A stretch of 64,000 nucleotides of DNA, taken from Spirosoma agri. Its GTDB lineage: Bacteria; Bacteroidota; Bacteroidia; Cytophagales; Spirosomataceae. The translations under genes were made by a program, and so were the position numbers. Numbering within the stretch: position 1 is the first letter of the stretch; each line of letters starts with the position of its first letter. This document shows, piece after piece, positions 25,401 to 33,779 of the stretch. The stretch spans positions 682,001 to 746,000 of the forward strand of contig NZ_JAAGNZ010000001.1 in NCBI RefSeq assembly GCF_010747415.1. The letters are read 5' to 3'. Below the pieces are notes generated by a model. The model made no database searches. It had not been told where the DNA came from and saw nothing but the letters and a program-made list of their open reading frames with translations.

Positions 25401-26774
25401 ATGGACAATGTCGAATTACTCTCCCGAATTCAGTTTGCCTTCACCATCGCGTTTCACTACATCTACCCGCCCCTGAGCATTGGTCTAGGCGTTTGCCTGG
25501 TGGTGATGGAAGGGCTGTATCTCAAAACAAAAGACAAGATTTACGAAGAACTGACCCGATTCTGGGTCCGGATTTTTGCGCTTATTTTCGGCATTGGCGT
25601 AGCTACGGGTATCGTTATGGAGTTCGAGTTTGGCACCAACTGGGCTACGTATTCGCGCTACGTTGGTGATATTTTCGGTTCTGCCCTGGCTGCTGAGGGT
25701 ATTTTTGCGTTCGCGCTGGAATCGGCTTTCCTGGGTATTCTGCTGTTCGGCTGGAATAAGGTTAGCCCGCGTGTCCATTTTCTGGCGACCGTTCTGGTCG
25801 CGCTGGGTTCCATTTTTTCGGCCCTCTGGATCGTTGTGGCCAACTCGTGGCAGCAAACACCGTCGGGTTATCGGATCGAAGGAACAGGAATGCAGGCCCG
25901 TGCCATCGTGACCGATTTCTGGGCGATGGTGTTCAATCCGTCGTCCATCGAACGATACTCGCACGTATTGATCGGTGCGCTGCTGGCGGGGTCGTTTCTC
26001 GTGCTGAGCGTCAGCGCGTGGTACATTCTCAAAAAACAATACGTCGTTCATTCACGGGCGGCTTTCAGGATTGCGCTCTGGGTAGCGGCTGTATCGTCGC
26101 TGGGGCAGTTGTTCACGGGGCATCAATCGGCGGAGGTCGTCACGAAATACCAACCGGCGAAACTGGCCGCCATGGAAGGGCATTTCAAGAAATCGGCTCC
26201 GGCGGATATGTACCTGATGGGGTGGGTCAACGCGAGCGAGCAGAAGACGATGGGGCTGAAAATTCCCGGTGGCCTGTCGTTTCTGGTACATCAGGATTTT
26301 AACGCGCCCATTCCCGGACTGAACAGTATCAAAGCCGAAAATCGCCCCACGGCGGTCAATTTCGTGTTCCAGACCTATCACCTGATGGTCGCCATTGGCA
26401 TGACGCTGATCGCGCTGACCTTGTTCAGTTTGTATCTGCTCTACAAGAAAAAGCTGTTCGAAACGCGCTGGCTGATGAGCGTATTCGTTTTCGCGGTGCT
26501 CTTACCGCAGATCGCCAATCAGGTGGGTTGGTATACGGCGGAGGTGGGTCGCCAGCCGTGGGTTGTCTACGGGTTGCTCCGCACCTCCGATGCCCTGTCG
26601 CAAGCCGTCAAAGCGGAGCACGTCCTGGCGTCGCTCATTTTGTTCACGCTTGTGTATGTGATGCTGTTTGCCCTGTTTTTGTACCTGTTGAACAAGAAAA
26701 TTCAACACGGTCCCGACGTGATGGACTCCGATCAGGAAGAACCATCGTCCCGCATGAATCCGGTACTAAATTAA
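25401..26774 (+). CDS. cydA: Cytochrome bd ubiquinol oxidase subunit I
   Basis: 457 residues from ATG 25401 ([20 protein letters not shown]); the open frame to 25290 is not typical of CydA. Subunit I carries heme b558, b595 and d and the quinol site and reduces O2 to water in the inner membrane. Visible: the first-helix His in [22 protein letters not shown]-type helix with [24 protein letters not shown], the His in [23 protein letters not shown], and the conserved [13 protein letters not shown] near 390. The Q-loop is short. Forms an operon with cydB, which starts 95 bases on; the spacer holds the hairpin at 26787-26864. Confidence 0.96.
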   Translation: MDNVELLSRIQFAFTIAFHYIYPPLSIGLGVCLVVMEGLYLKTKDKIYEELTRFWVRIFALIFGIGVATGIVMEFEFGTNWATYSRYVGDIFGSALAAEGIFAFALESAFLGILLFGWNKVSPRVHFLATVLVALGSIFSALWIVVANSWQQTPSGYRIEGTGMQARAIVTDFWAMVFNPSSIERYSHVLIGALLAGSFLVLSVSAWYILKKQYVVHSRAAFRIALWVAAVSSLGQLFTGHQSAEVVTKYQPAKLAAMEGHFKKSAPADMYLMGWVNASEQKTMGLKIPGGLSFLVHQDFNAPIPGLNSIKAENRPTAVNFVFQTYHLMVAIGMTLIALTLFSLYLLYKKKLFETRWLMSVFVFAVLLPQIANQVGWYTAEVGRQPWVVYGLLRTSDALSQAVKAEHVLASLILFTLVYVMLFALFLYLLNKKIQHGPDVMDSDQEEPSSRMNPVLN

Positions 26775-26786
26775 TGAGCGAGAGGT

Positions 26787-26864
26787 GAATGAGCGAAAGG
26801 GCGAATTTGTCCGCGGGGACGATCGCTAACTGGCTCAATCACTCTTTCGCCCTTTCACTCATTC
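26787..26864 (+). repeat. Purine/pyrimidine-asymmetric hairpin in the cydA-cydB spacer
   Basis: Arms 26787-26805 (GAATGAGCGAAAGGGCGAA) and 26846-26864 pair with one mismatch across a 40-base loop. The purine-rich arm comes first and the pyrimidine-rich arm ends 5 bases before the cydB ATG, occupying the place of a ribosome-binding site. Sequence resembles the repeat at 38801-38877 (shared CATTCGCTCT and ACTCTTTC). Confidence 0.75.
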
Positions 26865-26869
26865 GCTCT

Positions 26870-27904
26870 ATGGATACGGTTCTTGGTATTGATTTGCCTA
26901 CGTGGTGGTTTCTGCTGATTGGCGCGCTCATTAGCGGCTACGGCATTCTGGATGGTTTCGATCTGGGGGCGGGCGCGGTACACTTATTTTTCCGGAAAGA
27001 AGAAAGCCGCCGGATTGCGCTCAACGCCATTGGCCCGGTTTGGGATGGCAACGAGGTCTGGCTAGTAATTGGTGCCGGATCATTATTCGCGGCTTTTCCG
27101 TTCGTGTACGGCACGATTTTGTCGGTATTTTATCTGCCATTTATGCTATTTCTGGTCGCCATTATCTTTCGGGCAATCTCGATCGAATTTCGGAGTAAAG
27201 AGGAAATGAAGTGGTGGCGGAAGATGTGGGATGTGAGTTTCTGTTTGTCCAGCATTACCATTTCGCTGCTGCTGGGTCTGATTCTGGGTAATCTCATTCA
27301 GGGGATTCCCTTGAACGCCAATCACGAGTTTGTGGGCCGGCTGCGCGACTTTTTCAACCCCTATGCCTTGCTGATTGCCGTTACCGTTCTGTCACTGTTT
27401 ATGATGCACGGTGCCATGTATCTGATCATGAAAACCGAAGACCGGATTTTTACCCGCCTGACGATCATCGCTAATAACACCAGCAAGTTTTTCATCCTTT
27501 GTTTTATGGCTACGTCGCTGGCAACGCTGATTTACGTGCCGCACATGACGGCTATTTTCAAAGATCACCCTGCCTTATTCGTGCTGCCCGTTGCCGCCGT
27601 ATTGATCGTGCTGAATATCCGGCGAAGCATCGAAAAACGGCAATACCAGCGTGGTTTCGTTTCGTCGGCCGTCACCACGGCGTTGCTCCTGATCCTGTTT
27701 GCGATGGGTTTGTACCCCAATCTGGTGCTGTCGAATATTGACCCGAGAGGCCATATCAGTATTTACCAGGCGGCTTCCTCGGAGGGTTCGCTGCGGACCA
27801 TGCTGCTCATTGCGTTTATTGGCATGCCGCTGGTGGCAACCTACACCATCTTCATGTTCTGGACGTTTCGCGGTAAAGTGAAGCTGGAAGAGCACAGTTA
27901 TTGA
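26870..27904 (+). CDS. cydB: Cytochrome bd ubiquinol oxidase subunit II
   Basis: 344 residues from ATG 26870 (MDTVLGIDLPTWWFLLIGALI). The frame is open from 26789, but that stretch encodes the hairpin and not CydB sequence. Structural partner of CydA, with about eight to nine transmembrane helices. Typical signs: YGILDGFDLGAG near 24-35, GPVWDGNEVWLV near 62, FRAISIEFRSK, and the ending FIGMPLVATYTIFMFWTFRGK. No SD-like purine run precedes the ATG, because the pyrimidine arm of the hairpin sits there. No cydCD or cydX follows; the unit ends at the hairpin 27916-27968. Confidence 0.95.
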   Translation: MDTVLGIDLPTWWFLLIGALISGYGILDGFDLGAGAVHLFFRKEESRRIALNAIGPVWDGNEVWLVIGAGSLFAAFPFVYGTILSVFYLPFMLFLVAIIFRAISIEFRSKEEMKWWRKMWDVSFCLSSITISLLLGLILGNLIQGIPLNANHEFVGRLRDFFNPYALLIAVTVLSLFMMHGAMYLIMKTEDRIFTRLTIIANNTSKFFILCFMATSLATLIYVPHMTAIFKDHPALFVLPVAAVLIVLNIRRSIEKRQYQRGFVSSAVTTALLLILFAMGLYPNLVLSNIDPRGHISIYQAASSEGSLRTMLLIAFIGMPLVATYTIFMFWTFRGKVKLEEHSY

Positions 27905-27915
27905 TTTTTTTGGCC

Positions 27916-27968
27916 GAAGGGTACTCGATACGCCATATCTTGGAGATAGGGCGTATCGAGTACCCTTC
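27916..27968. terminator. Long hairpin between cydB and the convergent endonuclease V gene
   Basis: Arms 27916-27934 and 27950-27968 pair over 19 bp, then one mismatch and a further 5 bp close on a 3-base loop. It lies 11 bases after cydB and 5 bases beyond the stop of the opposite gene, so it can end both. Its arm contains GATACGCC, close to the core of the repeat at 23068-23138. Confidence 0.75.
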
Positions 27969-27973
27969 AGTTC

Positions 27974-28714
27974 TTAAGTCGTCAAATCTGGTCGTTCGCC
28001 CTTGCGCAGGGCATTCACCAGATTATGCGTTCGGCGTGTTGGCTCGGGAATCCGATACCCGACTCCACGGGGGGCGATTCCATGGGGGCCGACTCCACGG
28101 CGGCCACCGTCGCAGGCTAGCGTAAGTGCAATTGCGGTCTCCAGATCGATCAAATGACCGGGTGAGACATAAACCGGATTGACTTTATTTTTAGTTCGCA
28201 GGGCCGCGCCGACCACATCGCCGTAATGCAGCATGGGCGACCACGAGCCCCGTTCAGGAGCGGGTTCTTCGTATTTTCCGACCAGTACCGATTTGCCACA
28301 ACCGAACGTCGGACGATTCAAGAATAAACCCGCGTGGGAAGCAATTCCGATTCGGCGCGGGTGAGCCGTACCATGTCCGTCGAACATCACCACATCCGGT
28401 TCGGTCTTTAATTTGGACCAGGCTTCTAACAGCGACGGGATTTCCCGAAACGACAGCAGACCGGGAATGTATGGGAACGGAGCCGTGCTGATCACCCCGG
28501 CTTCTTCAATGGTTTCGAGTGTTTCCAGGTTTAGCACGACAATCCCCGCGTAGACCGTTTCCTCAAACTTGTTGAACGAAATATCGCAGCCCGCAATCGT
28601 CTTGGGCGGAGTCGCTATCGGCCCGATCCGAATCTGCGAACGCAACTGTTTTTGCAGCGCGACAGCCTCAGCGGGCGAAACGTTCCAGTCGTGTAATTGT
28701 AGGTAGTGAGCCAT
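27974..28714 (-). CDS. nfi: Endonuclease V (deoxyinosine 3' endonuclease) with a repeat insertion
   Basis: 246 residues from ATG 28714; the start at 28744 is possible but adds ten unconserved residues. Endonuclease V cuts DNA near deoxyinosine during repair. Family motifs: GCDISFNK (first Asp), PYIPGLLSFREIP (Tyr wedge and Glu), MFDGHGTAHPRRIGIASHAG (Asp and His), and YRIPEPTRRTHNLV near the end. Oddity: between TLACDGG and YRIPEPTR there are about 15 extra residues made of three five-residue units (RRGVG, PHGIA, PRGVG), encoded by a 15-bp tandem repeat at 28060-28104; the family normally passes almost directly from one motif to the other. The frame is kept, so the enzyme may still work. Confidence 0.93.
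   Translation of the reverse strand: MAHYLQLHDWNVSPAEAVALQKQLRSQIRIGPIATPPKTIAGCDISFNKFEETVYAGIVVLNLETLETIEEAGVISTAPFPYIPGLLSFREIPSLLEAWSKLKTEPDVVMFDGHGTAHPRRIGIASHAGLFLNRPTFGCGKSVLVGKYEEPAPERGSWSPMLHYGDVVGAALRTKNKVNPVYVSPGHLIDLETAIALTLACDGGRRGVGPHGIAPRGVGYRIPEPTRRTHNLVNALRKGERPDLTT
28060..28104. repeat. Three 15-bp tandem repeats inside the endonuclease V gene
   Basis: Units at 28060-28074, 28075-28089 and 28090-28104, consensus CGACTCCACGGGGGC, with two to four differences between units. They add 15 codons in frame just before the conserved YRIPEPTR motif. Confidence 0.85.
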
Positions 28715-28787
28715 ATGCCGGATAGGGTTGTTGGTAGGTAACACCCGTTCGCAAACAACAGTTATGAACCCGTTTCGCCTGTGCGCT

Positions 28788-30308
28788 TCATCTGCGCGGC
28801 TCGCTGATTAGTTTCTTCACAAAATCCAGTTGGTCGTCGGTATGCTCAAGGATATTCTCCAGTCTGATCGGGACCGTATAATCGGGCCGGGTTCCGCGCC
28901 CTCTGGTGGCTGTTTGGCCGACAGCCGTGTCGTAGTAGACGAGTGGCGTACCCACTTGAATCTTGGAGTGAGGTAGTTCCAGCGTAATAAAACTGCCGCC
29001 ATTACCCCCTTCGTAAGCACCACCGGACTCTTCCCCGATAAACAGACCCACGTTGTTGGCGTGCGCAAGGGCTAAAAACTCGGAAGCGGTCGACGCACTT
29101 TGCCCGTTCATGAGGATGTAGACCTGTCCCCGGAACCGGTTTGGTTTGGGTGTGTACCGTTTGGGACCCCGACCGCTATCACCTTGCCTGAGCGTAAACG
29201 TCCCGTCAGGTTCGGGAATCAGTTCGTTTTTGATGTTTGATCGATCGGCCTCCGACAAATCCGAAAACCGGATGAAATCGGTGCTGTCTGTGATACTGTG
29301 CTGCCGGGCGTAATAGGCAACAGCGGAATCCGACTTCATCAGGTACGTGAGCAACTCGATCCCCTGGCTATCCCAGCCGCCCGGATTGTCCCGGAGATCA
29401 ACGATTAGGTTACGGGCTTTTCGGTTCCCGATCTCCGCCATACACTTGTCCATAAACGCCCGGAACCGGGCCACGGCGGTTTCGTTGCTGGTAGCGCCTT
29501 CGCCACTGAAGCCATCAATCCGCAGGTAAGCCGTTTGGGTAACGTCTTTCGGAAACAAGAGCCGCCAGGGATGCTTCTGTTCCTTTTTCTGGTAATACCA
29601 TCCGATCATTTGTTTGTTAACGGGATTCTTTCTGTAGCCTTTCAGCGACGTAGGAAAAGGCTGGGCTGGCACATCGACCTGAATCGTATCACCGGTCAGC
29701 GTTCTGAACGATAGCTGAAATGTATCCGGTCGGTCAATAAACCAGTAGTAGAATAGGGCAAAAAGCGCGCCTTTCATACTTGCCTGCTTTGAGGTCTGGA
29801 TGTAGCCATCAGCCCAGTGATAGCGATACAGGATCTGTTGGATGCTGGCCATATCCCGCCCATTGATGCGCAATAGCTCAAAGCCCGGTCTTATAATCGG
29901 GTTGGTAGTCCCATTGAACAGAACGTACGAACGGTTCTGGAGAGGCAACATGAACAGCGGAAACGTTTTCCACGTATCGAAACCCTGTCGCCACTCTTTC
30001 GTCGGAAACGCGTGGGTATGCGCACAGCGAATGTCAGCAATGAGGGCTTCAATCGTCCCGTAGAAGGAATAGAACGGCATCGGTTTTGTCAGGGTACCGT
30101 CGATACTATCCAGTTTAGCCTGCATAGCCACTTTGGGGGTGTAGCGATACAGGCCGGGGTGAGTTTCTTCCAGCAACCGGCGGAAATAACGGAAGTCAGC
30201 CTGCATGTCGGCGGGTTGCAGCACGGTGGTCTGCAATGAATCACGGACCGATTGGGCGTGTAGGGAGCAGGGAAGAAGGAAAAAGAGAATACGGTACAGG
30301 GCGCTCAT
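28788..30308 (-). CDS. S41 family peptidase, secreted
   Basis: 506 residues from ATG 30308 (MSALYRILFFLLPCSLHAQ), chosen because it starts the signal peptide; the frame opens at 30329. C-terminal-processing-protease family without an evident PDZ domain. Signs: ADFRYFRRLLEETHPGLYRYTP near 40 (common in Bacteroidota S41), IVDLRDNPGGWDSQGIELLTYLM near 320, catalytic Ser in LMNGQSASTASEFLALA near 415, and GEESGGAYEGGNGGSF after it. The Lys partner cannot be assigned by eye. It follows the AraC-type regulator on the same strand (gap 50), so the regulator may control it. Confidence 0.9.
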   Translation of the reverse strand: MSALYRILFFLLPCSLHAQSVRDSLQTTVLQPADMQADFRYFRRLLEETHPGLYRYTPKVAMQAKLDSIDGTLTKPMPFYSFYGTIEALIADIRCAHTHAFPTKEWRQGFDTWKTFPLFMLPLQNRSYVLFNGTTNPIIRPGFELLRINGRDMASIQQILYRYHWADGYIQTSKQASMKGALFALFYYWFIDRPDTFQLSFRTLTGDTIQVDVPAQPFPTSLKGYRKNPVNKQMIGWYYQKKEQKHPWRLLFPKDVTQTAYLRIDGFSGEGATSNETAVARFRAFMDKCMAEIGNRKARNLIVDLRDNPGGWDSQGIELLTYLMKSDSAVAYYARQHSITDSTDFIRFSDLSEADRSNIKNELIPEPDGTFTLRQGDSGRGPKRYTPKPNRFRGQVYILMNGQSASTASEFLALAHANNVGLFIGEESGGAYEGGNGGSFITLELPHSKIQVGTPLVYYDTAVGQTATRGRGTRPDYTVPIRLENILEHTDDQLDFVKKLISEPRR

Positions 30309-30354
30309 AACTTGTTGATTTTTGCCCAAAAAAGGCTGAAATCAACGAGCGGAT

Positions 30355-30378
30355 CTGCTCAAATCCGGATTTGAGCAG
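30355..30378 (-). terminator. 24-bp perfect palindrome over the stop codon of the AraC-type gene
   Basis: Perfect palindrome (half site CTGCTCAAATCC) that contains the TGA at 30359-30361. Outside it, CAGCC-T-run sequences at 30328-30337 and 30376-30386 are also complementary, giving an alternative larger hairpin that ends in six T on the minus strand. Likely a terminator or attenuator between the regulator and the S41 gene. Confidence 0.55.
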
Positions 30379-31516
30379 CCTTTTTCTTCTGTTGCGCCTG
30401 GTATTCGCCCGGCGATAGGCCGGTTAGCTGCTTGAAGGTTCGCTGGAAGGTAGCCTGGGAGTTGAAACCGCTCTCGAAAGCAATGCCCGTTAGGGTCAGA
30501 TGGTCGTAGGCCGGATCGGTCAATCGATGCTTCACTTCGCTAACTCGGTACTCATTGACGAAGCTGTTGAAATTTTTACGAGCGTGCTGATTCAGAACGG
30601 CAGAAATGAGCCTGGCGTTTACCTGCGTGTGTTGCCCTAGTTTCTCGACCGTTAATTCCTGATCAAGGAAAAGACGGTCTGTTTCCATGGCCTTCGTCAG
30701 GGCGGCTAGCACGTGTTTACCGGTTTCTTCGGGGATTTCTGAATTGACTGATCGGGCAGACTGACGCGTTGCGGTGACCGCTCGGGTATGCAGGTAGCCC
30801 CTGATGCCGATCCAGTAGATCAGCACCGCAATGGGAATATAGATTGGATACCAGCCAAAGCGATCTAATAACGGCTCCCGAAAGGCGGGTATGATGTACG
30901 GCACCAGATGCACCAGCCAGATCGCTTGAAACAAGAAAAATGCCCGAACGAGTTGTCGAAGCCAGCGCAAAGTAGCTTGTTGCTCGTCGGTGATGGCGTT
31001 CGTTGGCAACGGCTGGCTACGAAGAACTCGTCCAGTCAACAGCAAATACGTCGAGCAGGAAAGCCAGCGGGGAATGTCGATGTAGGTGTTGTATTCATTC
31101 ATTACACGCCCCCACGCTGGTCCCTGCTGTTGCGGAAAGAACCCAAGCAGCATACCCGTAATGAATACCCAACAAATAATTGGTGATCCCCAGTCCAGCA
31201 CAACTGGATAGAAATGGCGTCGTTCGCGCGGGCCGATGCGGAAAGATGGGTCAAGAACCGAGCGTGTGTAAAAGAAGATCAGCGGTCCGATTGGCATCGC
31301 CATGATCAGCGGGGTCAGGTCGATGAACAGTCTGACGAGCCGGTTTGCTACGGGTATACCGACCGAAAAACTCATTAGGGCCAGTAAACCAATGAGCGAA
31401 GCCAGCAAGCGACTTGCCAATCGATTCCCGTTCGGATTAACCCATAGCAACGTGGCTACAATGAACCCTTGCAGAGCACCCAGCAGTAAAATAAGGTCGA
31501 AGGGAGCGATTGTCAT
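30359..31516 (-). CDS. Membrane-anchored AraC-family transcriptional regulator
   Basis: 385 residues. The N-terminal 240 residues have about seven hydrophobic helices (starting IAPFDLILLLGALQGFIVATLLW), the pattern of Bacteroidota AraC regulators with a 7TM-like sensor. The C-terminal 110 residues are the two helix-turn-helix units of AraC: LTVEKLGQHTQVNARLISAVLNQHARKNFNSFVNEYRVSEVKHRL, and LTGIAFESGFNSQATFQRTFKQLTGLSPGEYQ. The signal is unknown. The gene is between a lipoprotein gene and the S41 peptidase gene, all on the minus strand. Confidence 0.92.
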   Translation of the reverse strand: MTIAPFDLILLLGALQGFIVATLLWVNPNGNRLASRLLASLIGLLALMSFSVGIPVANRLVRLFIDLTPLIMAMPIGPLIFFYTRSVLDPSFRIGPRERRHFYPVVLDWGSPIICWVFITGMLLGFFPQQQGPAWGRVMNEYNTYIDIPRWLSCSTYLLLTGRVLRSQPLPTNAITDEQQATLRWLRQLVRAFFLFQAIWLVHLVPYIIPAFREPLLDRFGWYPIYIPIAVLIYWIGIRGYLHTRAVTATRQSARSVNSEIPEETGKHVLAALTKAMETDRLFLDQELTVEKLGQHTQVNARLISAVLNQHARKNFNSFVNEYRVSEVKHRLTDPAYDHLTLTGIAFESGFNSQATFQRTFKQLTGLSPGEYQAQQKKKAAQIRI

Positions 31517-31598
31517 GCCGCACTGTAGCGTGGGTGGGAACCCGCGATCATATCTGTAGCGTCTTATCCGGCAACTAGCAGGGTCTACCCGTACTACG

Positions 31599-32183
31599 TT
31601 AATCGACGATTTTTACCCGAATCCGGTGCGGTGCGGGCTGGCTACCGCCAAAGTAAAGCCCGGTGGCGTAAGCAAACGATTTGTCGTGCGTAAAGGGAAT
31701 CGGTGTGCCGCCCAAAATCTGGTATACTTTTCGATCGTAGTCGATTTTTATGGTCAGCCGGGTGGGTTGGTTGATGGCCGTTTCGGCTACTTTGAAGTCA
31801 ACCCGTTTTCCTGCAATGTACGCGTAAGCCCCCAGATCGATACGTTTGGTTTTGGTATTATACCGCCAGCCGACCCGCGCGCCATCGATCTGGTGCGGAG
31901 GAACGCCGTCCAGCGGCTGATCTTTGGAACCAACAAAACCAAGTCCAATTACTTTATTCCAATCGTCGGCATCTATCGCGCCAATATCGTATACGCAGCT
32001 GCTATCGAACGTCACTTCGGCGGTTATCTGTCCCGGACTGATCAAAAGACCCACTTTACGTTTCGGCATGGGTTCATGTTCGCCTTCCTCAATGACTACC
32101 CAGTCCGGATTTGACAACAGAAAATCGGGTACGCAGGCGCTCATGAACAGGCAAAGGCCAACAATAAGCGTTTTGGCTGCCAT
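31599..32183 (-). CDS. Lipoprotein of unknown function
   Basis: 194 residues from ATG 32183 (MAAKTLIVGLCLFMSAC), which opens a lipoprotein signal with Cys17; the earlier start at 32219 adds 12 polar residues. The mature part is mostly predicted strand, with VGLLISPGQITAEVTFDSSCVYDIG, DDWNKVIGLGFVG, ARVGWRYNTKTKRIDLGAYAYIAGKRVDFK and a repeat of short basic-hydrophobic turns, perhaps a beta-sandwich of the lectin/LamG kind. I do not recognise a family. It has its own upstream region of about 300 bases shared with the divergent membrane gene at 32487. Confidence 0.7.
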   Translation of the reverse strand: MAAKTLIVGLCLFMSACVPDFLLSNPDWVVIEEGEHEPMPKRKVGLLISPGQITAEVTFDSSCVYDIGAIDADDWNKVIGLGFVGSKDQPLDGVPPHQIDGARVGWRYNTKTKRIDLGAYAYIAGKRVDFKVAETAINQPTRLTIKIDYDRKVYQILGGTPIPFTHDKSFAYATGLYFGGSQPAPHRIRVKIVD

Positions 32184-32486
32184 TGCCGATGGTCGCACCG
32201 ATGAATCAAAACGAAGCATAATGATGGAAGAGGAATGTATTTAAAGTACAAATAACGTTATTATTGACCGAATATATATCCCGCTCGCTCAGTGTGAAGC
32301 TGTGGGGTAAGTATAAAGAAGGATAGCGCTGAAAAATTCGCTTTTTCAAATTTGATTATAAGTGATTAAGTAAAAGCCTTCTAGACAAGACGAAAGTTTT
32401 GCGAAGTTGGACTATTTTTAGGGGAACAACGCAACTTTTTCGTATTTTTATACCTTATTGGATAAGTTTAAGTAAACATTAAGTTT
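32184..32486. other. Divergent intergenic region
   Basis: 303 bases between the starts of the lipoprotein gene and the membrane-protein gene. It is A+T rich, above all 32330-32480, as expected for promoters in both directions. I could not fix a clear Bacteroidota -33/-7 pair, and saw no RNA structure or small reading frame that I would support. Confidence 0.5.
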
Positions 32487-33737
32487 ATGAATTCCGCACT
32501 CCCGTCCTCTTTTCAGTCGGTGCATGAATCGTCAACCAGTCGGGTAGCGGGCTGGCGATTAGGCATACCAGTCTACATCTACGCCGTTATTTTCTCTTCT
32601 TTTTGCGTCGTGCTGGGCCTGCTCTGGGACATTATGTGGCACATGAGCATAGGACGCGACGGCCTGCTGGCACCACCGCACGTCGTCATCTACATCGGTG
32701 CGATCGTGTCAGGATTGTTTTCTGCTTACCAGATTCTGAAATTAACCCTGACCAAAAACGATCCGGGTCGGGCTCAGGCAGTTCCGTTCTGGGGTGTTTT
32801 CTATGGACCACTCGGTGCTATGTTCAGCGTGTGGGGGGCGCTGGCCATGTTGACCTCGGCTCCCTTCGACGATTGGTGGCACAACACCTACGGACTCGAT
32901 GTGCAGATTCTGACCCCACCGCATACGGTGCTGGCCATTGGCATTATGACCGTGCAGTTTGGGGCGCTGGTTGGCGTGCTGGCGTTGCAGAATCAGTTAC
33001 GATACCAGACCGTAACGCCGGATAGCCACAGCAACGGACGCGCTTCCCGGCTGAAATGGTTGTTTGCGCTGTCGGCCGGATTTCTGCTGATGATGCTCTA
33101 CACGCTGCTTTCTGAGTCGATGGGTAAGCACGAATCGCATTACTCCGGCTATTACGCGACAGCCGCTATTATCTTTCCGTTCTACTTGCTGGCGGTGGGC
33201 CGGGCTTCGCTGCTCCGCTGGCCAATCACCATCATTTCCAGTATCTACATGATTGGTATGCTGGTGCCAAGCTGGGTTCTGCAAAACTTCCCGGCAACCC
33301 CCAGACTGGGTCCTGTTTCGAATGATATTACGCATTATCAGCCTTTCATGTTTCCCTTGTTACTGGTGATACCAGCACTGGCGATCGACTGGCTCATGCA
33401 ACGATTTGATGCGCCGAAGGATGGGAAACGAAAGTTGAATGACTGGCTACTGGCCGGACTATATGCCGTTGTGTTCATGCTCATTCTACTGGCTGTTCAA
33501 TGGCCGTTCGGTGAATTCCTGGTGACATCGCCGTATGCGCGTAATGGCGTTTTTCTCTCGTATAGCATGGGCTATGACGGTTCTCCTGACTGGGAGTTCC
33601 GCTATGCGTTCCCGCCCTGGCTCACGCAATCGACCCCTGTTTTTCTGAAAAATTATGGAAAGGCGCTGCTCTATGCCACACTCTCGGCCCGTGTCGGTCT
33701 GTATTGGGGTAACTGGATGAAGCGGGTAGCTAGATAG
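32487..33737 (+). CDS. Polytopic membrane protein with duplicated Asp-His-His motif
   Basis: 416 residues with about eight to ten transmembrane helices and no signal peptide. I cannot name the family with confidence. Two similar motifs stand out at the ends of helices: WDIMWHMSIGRDGLLAPPH (Asp48, His52, His65) and FDDWWHNTYGLDVQILTPPH (Asp128, His132, His146), each followed by a hydrophobic helix, which implies an internal duplication. Further His are in GKHESHYSGYY and THYQPFMFP, facing the same side. Such clusters suggest bound copper or heme. The spacing of the first motif (D, +4 H, +17 H) equals that of the Asp156/His160/His173 copper site of particulate methane monooxygenase PmoC, but no wider similarity is claimed. 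The next gene, 42 bases on, is its likely partner. Confidence 0.75.
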   Translation: MNSALPSSFQSVHESSTSRVAGWRLGIPVYIYAVIFSSFCVVLGLLWDIMWHMSIGRDGLLAPPHVVIYIGAIVSGLFSAYQILKLTLTKNDPGRAQAVPFWGVFYGPLGAMFSVWGALAMLTSAPFDDWWHNTYGLDVQILTPPHTVLAIGIMTVQFGALVGVLALQNQLRYQTVTPDSHSNGRASRLKWLFALSAGFLLMMLYTLLSESMGKHESHYSGYYATAAIIFPFYLLAVGRASLLRWPITIISSIYMIGMLVPSWVLQNFPATPRLGPVSNDITHYQPFMFPLLLVIPALAIDWLMQRFDAPKDGKRKLNDWLLAGLYAVVFMLILLAVQWPFGEFLVTSPYARNGVFLSYSMGYDGSPDWEFRYAFPPWLTQSTPVFLKNYGKALLYATLSARVGLYWGNWMKRVAR

Positions 33738-33779
33738 CCTAAATGAGTTGGTTTACCACCGTAACTAGGACACAGATAA

